From: Paramacrobiotus richtersi
Lineage: Eukaryota > Tardigrada > Eutardigrada > Parachela > Macrobiotidae
Assembly: GCA_034698045.1 (NCBI GenBank)
Contig: JAQGAU010000041.1
Span: forward strand, 1-50,194
DNA length: 50,194 nucleotides
Direction: 5' to 3'
The notes below the pieces were generated by a model. That model was not told where the DNA came from. It searched no databases and worked only from the letters and a program-made list of their open reading frames with translations. Shown here piece by piece: positions 1 through 8,575 of the stretch (its first letter is position 1; every line of letters begins with the position of its first letter). The translations under genes and the position numbers were made by a program.

Positions 1-60
1 GACGACAGACTTTCAGGGTCAGAGGCAGAGTTTGAGCGGTCAGAGTCTGAGTCAGAGTCA
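1..60. repeat. TCAGAG-rich imperfect simple repeat
   Basis: The first 60 bases are built from variants of TCAGAG and GACTTTCAG, and the GACTTTCAG phrase occurs at both ends. This is a degenerate short tandem repeat cut by the window edge. No coding signal is seen. Confidence 0.5.
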
Positions 61-2680
61 GACTTTCAGCGCGGGCCTTTGCACACAGCCCTGCTAGCAG
101 TAGTCACACAGTGTGTGTAGTGCGCGCTGATTACGCCTAATCGTAAACTGCGCGCGATACACATGGCATGGCAACCAGGTTAACAGGTTATGTAAAAGCA
201 CACTCGTAGTAGATCGACAGTTTTACAGACTTCACTTGGCAGCGTTCGCAGCGCATATACTAAAAGCACATTATTATGAGTGTCTACGAGACTACGTGGC
301 AATAATTGACCACAATGTCGAGTTCAAAGGAATCTTTAGATGTGTCGCATGTCTGCCCGCCTACGGGCATGACCGCGGCGTTTCTGCAGCATTTTTGGCA
401 CCGTCGTTAGCAAAAATTCTGTGCTATCTACTGTAATCGAAATTCCTACTCTTAATAAAACTGATTGTAGCAAAACACGGGCAAATACAACCGTGCCATA
501 TAGAAGTATGTTCATGGCCTTTGATATAGTATTATTTTTATGTGAAACTGATTTCCGTGCTGCATGAAAGATTTGGTCAACAGTCATAATCAAAACTGCC
601 ATAAAATCATAAAAATCACAACAGGATCTGTTGTGGATATTCATGCTTCTTAAATTAATAACGCAATATTGTGAGTATTTGGAAATCGACACAACCAGGG
701 GCACCACAGAGCATTATGAGGGTGTGGTTTTGTTTTTGATGCTCAAAACTGCCATGGTAATGCAATTAGCAAATTCTCCTTGGGCGAGAAAAGTCCGGTT
801 ACATATAGCGCAAAAACGGGCAACAGCTTGAACAAAGTTCTCGTTAAAATAAACCAGCGTTTCATCAGAACCTCGCCGAATTATGCGCATAAATCTGTAT
901 TCTGTGTAAACACTTGTCAGTCCAGAAATGCGTTTTGTGCGTTTTACAATGATTTTGATATTTTTCTGTTAAGGTATAATTAACCCTATGGCCAAATTAG
1001 ACTAATTAGAATTAGTTAAGAGTTCTACGAACATCATCACTAATTGTGAGCTAAAAAGTTCAGTATTATTACCATACTCAGATGCTGCACATGTCAGTTC
1101 ATGCTGAAAGTTCGAATAAAGTCGCATACAGCGGTGAATCATACTCAGCAGGACCTACAGGTGTTCGGAACCTTTAGCCGCGTCCGAAGCCCAGACCACG
1201 GACACTGCATACAAGTATCGCTGTTTTGAGTAAAAAACAACTACCCAACCTCTTGTTGTGACTTGTACGGTAATATTTTGAGCTGCGCGACTGCAGCAGT
1301 TATTAAAGACTGACGCTACATCCGTACTAAAGGTCTGAATGCTGGGCGCCCAGATGTTTCGTCCCTGGAAAAATTTGTAACCGGCTAAATGCCAGATAAA
1401 CCTCCTGCGCCAACGAAACCAGTGGTCCAGCTGACCAAGGACCAAAATGGGATAATGTTCTTAAACGGTTCTTTGTATGTTAATAGATAGCGGTCCGGCC
1501 TTGCGAAATCTCGACTTGCGCACAGCTTACCACTATCGCACTTACGGTGAAAAAATAACCAGTGGTTCCGTTTTGGGTGGTTCCCAAAGACAATTTTTGG
1601 CATCAAACTGAAAATTCAATAACTTTTCATGTATTAATCAATGAAATCGAAAAAGCTTGTGTAATAACGTTTCTTGTCTTTCTACGCATTTTATAGCGTT
1701 TTCAAACCATACTTTTGATGCACGGCCGAATTTATCGAGACTTTGTTCTGGTTTACCTGTTCTTTGCTTACACATTTATTGTGGGCTGCGCGCGCGCTGC
1801 AGGTAAACAATGACCTGATCACAGGGTGGAGCAATCCCTTTTCGATCCTGTGTACCATATGCGGCAACGATACAAATCTGCGATTTGATGCCAAAAATTG
1901 TCTTTGGGAACCACCCAAAACGGAACCCACTGGGTATTTCTTCACCTTAATAATATCTGTAGCTAAAGTAATAATAAACGGCTCGGCAGACACGTTATAT
2001 AGAACTTATTGCACTGTTTTCGGGTGGGCTGGCCGTTGAATCCATGGCAAAGCCCAGGAAGGAGGCATCTAAGGGAATACAATTATAAATACAGTGTGGG
2101 TTTTCCATGTTAGTTTGAATTAACCTGGAGGATTGTTTCGCGACGGCCGGATATACTGACCCTGATCCCCGTACGTGACGGTAAACCATTGCATGGGGTG
2201 CTACCAACACGTATACTGTGGCGGAGACCTACATTGCGGATAGCTCCCAACCACCTGGTTACGAACTAGCTTACATAGCCCCGCAAGCCGACAACTGGAA
2301 GCAACTTCCCTGTGTCTCTTTGGAACAACGTGGTCGTTCTAATGTTTGATTATTTTATGCGTTGGCTGTGGAGACTTTCGGGCATTTGATGCGGCTTTCA
2401 CCGAGATCATTCAGTTCATGGGAGAATGATTCGTGCTACGGCGTTTATTGAGTAATGGTGTGTTTACCGCGAGTTAAAGGAAATGCCGCGCGAGTTTCGG
2501 GGATGTTCTTTCTATTTCTAAACTAAATGGAGTTAAAGATGCTGCTTGCTTTTTAAATTTAAATCTTTCCACTAGCTTCTATAGCATAATTTTTTCATCT
2601 TGGTATTAATTTAGCGTCTTTGATTTGTGGCTTTTGCCCAAATAAAGGAGTACTCGTATAGTGCGTACAGTTTCATATTG
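61..2680. other. Region without a supported gene
   Basis: Open frames here are short, overlap on both strands and lack coherent splice sites, signal peptides or recognisable motifs. The only structure I can support is the long inverted repeat at 1546-1946, listed separately. Confidence 0.5.
1546..1946. mobile_element. Inverted-repeat element, 63-bp arms
   Basis: Bases 1546-1607 and 1884-1946 are reverse complements over about 62 bp with few differences. Both arms contain the phrase GGTTCCCAAAGACAATTTTT in opposite orientation. The spacer is about 275 bp and has no convincing protein. This looks like a non-autonomous inverted-repeat transposon or foldback. I found no target-site duplication at the arm ends, so the true boundaries may lie elsewhere. 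Confidence 0.6.
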
Positions 2681-2685
2681 CTTAC

Positions 2686-2788
2686 TGTGGTGTAGCGCAT
2701 AGCAACGTACTACTGGTACTACCAGTAGAAGGCCATGAGTGCAGCGTATGAGTAGTTGCTGAATAAAGTGGTTTCCCAATACGTGACA
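2686..2788 (+). repeat. 5' LTR (103 bp)
   Basis: Starts TGTGGTGTAG and ends TACGTGACA. It contains a 9-bp inverted repeat with a one-base spacer (2710-2728, CTACTGGTA and its complement) and an AATAAA polyadenylation signal at 2762-2767. I see no difference from the copy at 4460-4562. Confidence 0.93.
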
Positions 2789-2789
2789 T

Positions 2790-2806
2790 TGGCGTGACGG
2801 TTCGAG
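2790..2806 (+). other. Putative primer-binding site
   Basis: Starting one base after the 5' LTR, TGGCGTGACGG begins with TGG, the complement of a tRNA 3' CCA end. This is the normal position and start for minus-strand priming. The tRNA species was not identified. Confidence 0.5.
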
Positions 2807-2831
2807 TAATTTTGGACTTAACGTGCTGACC

Positions 2832-4389
2832 ATGACCGCGACGGGAAGAACCTCGACGGTGCCACCAGCAGGCTCGAAGGAGAGCATGGTTTTGCTCAGA
2901 TATGAGCCAAGTTCCATGACCTGGAAGTCCTGGCGCTCAAGGTACAACAACTTTGTCCGCCTCCAGCAGGTCACTGAGGAGGAGGAAAAGAAGATGTTGT
3001 TGTTGGATTCCCTGGGGGTGGAGGCGTACGAAATGGTTCATTCGATGTCTTTGCCACGGGATCCGGGAGAGTTGACCTTGGCGGAGGTGATTGGGAAACT
3101 GGAGCACGCCTACGTGAAGAAGACAATTGAGTCCACGGAGTGGGCCAACTACTTCGCATTGAAACAGGAAGCTGGCGAGACGCTTCTCGACTTCTCCAAC
3201 AAACTGCGACGGAAGGCGATTTGGTGCAACTTCCCGTCCAACGTGTTGGACAAGAACATGAAGGCCACCTTCCTAAACGGTGTATCAAGTGACAGTACCC
3301 GCCGCCATTTGCGAGTGAAAGCCGTATCTACGCTGGACGAAGCCCTGAACTTTGCGGAGGAGTTTGAGCTGGCGCAGATACCAAAGCGCGATCAGTCTGG
3401 CGCAGATGTGGCCAAAATCAATGTCGGAGAAGGGCGTGGCCCGAGTGATAGCAGAGGTCATGCCAGCCGACGAGACCAAACGGAATGGGCGTGGCCGTAG
3501 CACCAGCAGAACCAAGGATGGTGGCGGACATCAAGGACGAGAAACCGGGGGAGAGAACAGTCGGTTCAGTAGTGGTTTTGGATGCTACTCGTGTGGAGAT
3601 TTGGACCAGCGGAAATCCGATTGCTGGGCCAAGGACGTAAGATGTGGCAACTGTGGAAAGCGGGGCCACATCGCGAGAGTCTGCAGAGACGAGCCAAAAG
3701 AGCGGAAAGAAGTCAAGAAGGACGGACGGCGGACGATGCTGATCGAGGAGGAGTTTGACGTTATGGGCGTCAACGTGCACATGGACCATACTCAGGATGT
3801 GGACTATGACTTCGACAGCATGCCGAAGTACAGACCAGTCCGAGCGACAAACCAGAGCGTACGGCGAAAGGGAGTAATCCGGCATGGATGTGTCGGTTGT
3901 AGCAGTCTGGATGATGTATGGGAGAAACTGGACCAAATCCAGGCGCAGCTGGACATACTGTCATCCGGGAACGGGGCGGTCAATTACCGCTGCCGAACGC
4001 CACGAACCGATCGTCGAAATCAGTACCGGCAGATGGACAGTCCAGTGGAGACAGAAAGGCCGACGAAAAGGGCATCAGAATGCCTGCCCGAGTTGGTGCA
4101 AGTAGTGCCTGAGGTGACCGCATCGGAAGAGAGCGGTAGTGTAGTGCAGCTGTCGAAGGAGGCAGGTGAGCTGGAATCAGTCCCGGACGAGATAACCGAA
4201 GGCGACTCGGCTTGGAAAGGCGCTCCTTCGAACGCGAATGAAATGCCCAATGCAGAATTTTGTTTGGACAAATCAGCTAAAGTGATCACTGAAAAGTCCA
4301 AGAAACAGAAGAAGCGGAAGAAGAAAGCCAAACGACCAGGCGAAGAAGAAATCCTGAAGTCACAAGGTGCATGCGGAGATCTTTTATAA
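2832..4389 (+). CDS. gag: Gag polyprotein with two zinc knuckles, frame change inside
   Basis: Gag forms the particle that packages retrotransposon RNA. The first frame runs from ATG 2832 to 3500 and has the capsid-region pattern of Ty3/Gypsy gags: an early tryptophan pair (TWKSW), then LLLDSLGVEAYE and later LDFSNKLRRKA. The second frame, one base on, is open from about 3352 to the stop at 4387-4389. It carries two adjacent CCHC knuckles (3580-3681). The first has Q where H is expected and the second is canonical (CGNCGKRGHIARVC). A basic and then acidic, low-complexity tail follows, ending in lysine runs. The two halves belong to one gag but lie in different frames that overlap by about 150 bases. 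This could be a programmed +1 shift or an indel. There is no pol. Confidence 0.8.
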
Positions 4390-4451
4390 TGAAATTTCGA
4401 TCGGCATTGCATTTTTGTTGATTCCAAAGTTTTCAAGTGGGTTCCCCACTT

Positions 4452-4459
4452 GGGGGAGA
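4452..4459 (+). other. Polypurine tract
   Basis: GGGGGAGA lies directly before the TG of the 3' LTR. This is the standard plus-strand primer position of LTR retrotransposons. Confidence 0.75.
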
Positions 4460-4562
4460 TGTGGTGTAGCGCATAGCAACGTACTACTGGTACTACCAGT
4501 AGAAGGCCATGAGTGCAGCGTATGAGTAGTTGCTGAATAAAGTGGTTTCCCAATACGTGACA
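4460..4562 (+). repeat. 3' LTR (103 bp)
   Basis: Same sequence as 2686-2788 in my reading, including the short hairpin and the AATAAA (4536-4541), which is the likely RNA 3'-end signal of the element. It is followed by the second CTTAC copy. Confidence 0.93.
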
Positions 4563-4567
4563 CTTAC

Positions 4568-5159
4568 AAATCAACGTATCTACCCAACGAAATCTTTCGG
4601 AACGCTATATGTATCCATTCATTCCGGTTTTGAACTAGCGATATACTAGCTGCAAGGAAGAACAATCTTAAGTTGTTTGTTACAGAAAATCTGTTGCAGT
4701 CAGACTGAATCAGTTATTTAAATTATAGTTAGCTGTGAGTTATTTAAATTATAACCGAAAAACAGTAAAATTATGTAGGTCCTAGACCTAGTTAAAATGG
4801 TTTCTATTATTTTTTCTTTTTTTGTTTGCCTGGCGTTGCTCAGACTTTAATCAGCTGCACCCAGAGAAGAACCTCTGAAAGATATAACTACATGTAATCC
4901 GTGACGTTTCCACGTAGACTAAGTCAATCGACTACGAAAGCTTGCGCATCTGAATCACTAAAATAACTGAATATGAATAAAGGACTGTTATACACTACTG
5001 TATGTTACGAGTTTGCTTAATTTTATTACGTTATGAGTTGAGACAGGTATGAGCATCGGTAAAAATCCATAAAACCAATCGATTGTAGCAGGCTTGTTTG
5101 TATTCTCTGTGTCAGTCTATCGATCCAGAAACGGCAAAGCGCAGATTGCAAGAGATTCC
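4568..5159. other. Intergenic sequence
   Basis: No gene seen. A short AT-rich direct repeat, AGTTATTTAAATTATA, occurs twice around 4709-4752. Confidence 0.4.
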
Positions 5160-5925
5160 GCACAAACCTCAAGTTCACTAATTTCCTCAAACAGATGTCT
5201 AATCTATTTGAGTAACAAGCCTCGAATAATTCAAATTTCTGTCTGCAACGTACATGAAACTGGGCTACCAAAGCCAACATGAATTATTCTAACGGCAGCA
5301 GCGAGCAAGGGAGGATAACACTGCTGCGATGGGTAAACAAGGTCTCTCGCAGGTTGACACGTACAGAAGTACAAACTATGGATCGTGTTTTTTACAGTTA
5401 GAAGGTTGTTCCGGTTTTGTATCTGTGCGTACAATATTTATCATGTATCTGTATGTACTGTATACACACGGTTAACTGGTGGATCGATCATATAATATAA
5501 CTCCAGGCTTATCGCAGATCTGATTTGCTGACCGTGATCTAGTGCCTCCCGCTGTGTACTAGTTCTGCACTTCTAGTACTTCTAGTTCTTGTACTTCTAG
5601 TTCTGTTCTGCTGTGTACTAGCCGGGCAGAACTAGTACACAGCGGGAGGCAGTAGATCTGCCCACAGTGATCATGAGTTTTATCCAAGCCGCACAATAAT
5701 ATTGATTACGGCGCAAGGATCTGTAGCTTGGTGTGTTAGCCCTTCTTCACTTCGCGCGTTTCTGTGGTACCAGTCTCAAATCGTTCTTATTTCCATGCCC
5801 ATTTAGAATCCGCTAGTAAACTGTCGTTCTTATACTTACATTGCTCTGCAGGTAGGTGTTATAGCTCAGCCACCTGGGTCTCCACTGATCTTTTGTTGCC
5901 TGACAAAGTGCCGTGTTGGATGAAT
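5160..5925. repeat. Duplicated flank segment A
   Basis: This stretch matches 17825-18480 in the same order and orientation, with clear but imperfect identity. Shared landmarks are CTGCTGCGATGGGTAAA against CTGCTGCGACGGGTAAA, the phrase TTTGCTGACCGTGAT, AGTGCCTCCCGCT, and CAGCCAC followed by GGGTCTCCACTGATC. It is non-coding. It probably belongs to an ancient tandem or segmental duplication that also carried the chitin synthase gene. Confidence 0.8.
5543..5651. repeat. Perfect 26-bp hairpin with an ACTTCTAGT-rich loop
   Basis: Bases 5543-5568 (TGCCTCCCGCTGTGTACTAG then TTCTGC) are exactly reverse-complemented at 5626-5651. The loop is made of degenerate ACTTCTAGT and TTCT units. The related segment at 18180 has the left arm only, so the right arm and loop arose in this copy. 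Confidence 0.85.
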
Positions 5926-6800
5926 CAAAATTATGGCCTATGCGATAATTATGATTCACCCAACTCGGCGCATGGAATTCCGAGTCACTTACACATTTAC
6001 CCAATAAGGAGCAACACTAAAAAATGTTGTGTATTTATTTTGGTCGCTGATTCAGCAAGCGGAGTAATATAACTGCAGTTATAAAAACTTCGTTTTCCGA
6101 ATCAGCGAGCAGCTTTTCGCTCTTTTGGCGGAAGCCAAACAGCATAAAGGTACGTACAGTCCATGTCCGTTTAGACTCAACTGTTGTACAACAGAACAGA
6201 TTGCCATGCGCTGCTTTCATGGTAAGCCGCACGGGCGAAAAGCGACGGTGTTAATCAGTGGAAGTTTCCGTAAAAATATCCAACTGAATACGAAAATGGG
6301 TTCTTCCGTTCTGTGAGATTACTCGCTGTTACGTCTAGAGGGTTCAGAATCATGACTTTGTTCTGGTTTAGCGCTGTGAAAAGGACGGAAACAAAAATGT
6401 TGCTTAACGGACGTTTGGTAGTGTGTTTCCGTAACCTTTTAACATGCAGAGAAGTCCCTTGCGGCTTGAGAAAGAAGCCTTACGACTTGTGAGGCTCTCT
6501 GGCGGTATTTTACGGTATTCGGTTGCGGTATGCTCTTCGGGCTTCTTCCCTTTCCAAGTCCACAAAAATATACTGTTTCTACATAAAACTGTGACGATAA
6601 AAGGCCACGTTAGGTTGCATATGTAGTCGTACAATAATATTGCAATTCGTGACAAGCTGGAAAGTTGAAAGATAACACAATAATATGACAATAAAACATG
6701 TACAATCTTCACAACAACTAACATCAAAAAGGTTTACGTACTGTTAAAAACTTCGGGTTTTAAAGTAATAACAAGAATCGATCCAAGCCTTTCCAAGGTA

Positions 6801-7503
6801 CTTCGACACAGGCCGTAGCATATGGCACATTTTTTACGGATCACGGGATATGGAACCATTGCCCCCAATGCTTTTGCAGCAGGGGGAAATCATATTAACG
6901 TGGGGGAAATTACTGTGTTAGCACAAACCCGTCTTCGCTACGCCACGCTTTTTGTGCCTTGAAATCTGGCAAAACAGAAACACCTCCAGTTCGTTCTATC
7001 CTGAGTCAATCTGGCCCAACGATGGTCCAAAAGAAAGCGAAAAATTAGCTGAGCATTATGAAGCCTGGTAAGTGCGGATTCATGAAAGTTGAAGGAAATA
7101 CGAAGCCGTTGTATTTAGCATGGATCCTTACGGCAGGACTGCCGCAGGAGCCAGAATCGTTGAAGTTGCGCCCGTAGAAACGCACGGTTTCCGCAAACGC
7201 GTCGAATATCCTTCAGCCGCAATGAAACTGGACTTGTTCGATATCATAATTCTCAGCAAAATTTTCGCTTTCTTCTGGTCCATCGTTGTGCCAGATCGAC
7301 TCAGGATAAAACGAACAAGAAGTGTTTCAGTTTTGACAGATTTCAAGTCGCAAAAAGCGTGGCGTTGCGAAGACGGGTGTGTGCTAACACAGTGATTTCC
7401 CCACGTTAATATGATTTCCCCCTGCTGCAAAAGCATTGGGGGCAATGGTTCCATATCCCGTGATCCGTGAAAAATGTGCCATATGCTACGGCCTGTGTCG
7501 AAG
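6801..7503. mobile_element. 703-bp foldback transposon, arms of about 300 bp
   Basis: The two halves are reverse complements: the outer 200 bp or so of each arm are nearly identical and the inner parts are more diverged. Both ends read CTTCGACACAGGCCGTAGCA and are flanked by TA (6799-6800 and 7504-7505), which suggests a TA target-site duplication. The right arm is open on the minus strand for about 108 residues (7454-7128) but matches no transposase I know, and the left arm lacks the equivalent frame. It shares its termini and an internal TTTACGGATCACGGGATAT phrase with the smaller element at 21053-21189. Confidence 0.85.
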
Positions 7504-7886
7504 TATACATCTTATAAGCTTATTCGGTTATTCCCAACTTGACTAGAATGTCTAGTGACTGTAGTCATCTAGAATCACAGATGTGTCACTCTGTTTGTTT
7601 GAAGGTTTTCCAGTGTCATCGATCAGTCGGGGTTTTTGTGGTTTCTCCGAAGCTCGGTTGGAATCATTGGCCAAAGAGATCTGCAGTTGCGGTATGTACG
7701 TAGTACGGCAGGAGGTAGAGCTTTATCGCTACTAATCTTTTCATTGCTTGCAGCAAACACTGGAAATACTAGTAACAAATTCAGCGGAATACTGTTGACT
7801 GAGTGCACTGGATACGCTGAGAGAAGCCCGTGGGCAAAGGAGAAGGATCGGTGGACGCAATTGTACAGACTGTAAAAGAGCGAGTT

Positions 7887-7958
7887 ATCTAAGCGCAGCC
7901 TTCGTCTGATTAGTGTAGCAGATCCTTCACACGCATCGGACAAAGGCTGCGCTTAGAT
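7887..7958. repeat. 16-bp hairpin
   Basis: ATCTAAGCGCAGCCTT (7887-7902) is perfectly reverse-complemented at 7943-7958 across a loop of about 40 bases. It lies in the decayed flank of chitin synthase copy 1. Confidence 0.7.
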
Positions 7959-7964
7959 ACGGAG

Positions 7965-8410
7965 GAGATGGAAGCTGTTTTTACAGACCAATTTACATCA
8001 ATGGCGTTATTTGATACTGCGCAGCGGCATGCTCATGTAAAAGTAAAGATTTGTGCTTACATGGTTGCGGAAGAAAACCTTCCGTATCTGCGAAGTCAGG
8101 TGACTTTGCAGATATAGAAGGTTTTCTTTCAAGACTAACCGATATGATACCGACACCGATATGAACCAATACTAACTCGAGAATCTCTTAAAACTGTTCT
8201 AATAAAAATGAATGCCGATAGTTGGGCAGATACTGAACATGTGGGCGCTGCGTCTTTAAGCACTGTAATGCAGTACATAAACGTCTTAATCAACCGTTTT
8301 GTGGTCAAGAGTTTGTGAATGCTCGATCGTTTACATCTGTTTTTGTAGTATACGATGGGAGCATGCATTATATGGCTGCCGTACCTGAACAGAGCGAACT
8401 GAATACACGG
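7965..8410. repeat. Duplicated flank segment B with palindrome
   Basis: Matches 18490-18935 in the same orientation. Shared phrases include TTTTTGTAGTATACGATGGGA and CAGAGCGAACTGAATACAC. It includes a palindrome around 8070-8130 in which GAAAACCTTC, ATCTGC and AAGTCA are mirrored by TGACTT, GCAGAT and GAAGGTTTTC. It runs straight into the conserved 3' flank of chitin synthase copy 1 (8411-8575), which is also found at 17595-17704 and 22980-23148. Confidence 0.8.
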
Positions 8411-8575
8411 CGATATAGTTTGCTATAGCCTTTAATTCTGACGTAACAGAATGATCGAAAGAACCGCTAAACAGAACACAATGAAAGGTTTCTCTGTTGC
8501 GCGAGGATAACGAATCTTTAAATTTATACAAAAAAAACGTTCCCATCTACGACCCCATGAAGGATACTAGTATTT

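Larger units (their letters stand above)
2686..4562 (+). mobile_element. Gag-only Ty3/Gypsy-like LTR retrotransposon
   Basis: A complete 1,877-bp element. It is bounded by two 103-bp LTRs that I read as identical, each starting TGTGG and ending TGACA, and is flanked by the direct repeat CTTAC (2681-2685 and 4563-4567), a 5-bp target-site duplication. A TGG-starting putative primer-binding site follows the 5' LTR and the purine run GGGGGAGA precedes the 3' LTR. The interior codes only for a gag-type protein. There is no room for protease, reverse transcriptase, RNase H or integrase, so mobility must depend on proteins from another element. Identical LTRs imply a recent insertion. The layout matches what has been called TR-GAG in plants. 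Confidence 0.93.

Noticed and set aside
2790-2812. Assignment of the primer-binding site to a specific tRNA
   Set aside because: Beyond the TGG start, the extended sequence does not fit a tRNA 3' end with a properly placed T-arm, so the species could not be named.
2606-2974. Minus-strand open frames over the LTR and gag
   Set aside because: They are antisense shadows of the gag gene and LTR, ending at arbitrary stops.
7128-7454. 108-codon frame in the foldback element as an active transposase
   Set aside because: Too short, no catalytic acidic triad visible, and the mirrored arm has lost the frame.
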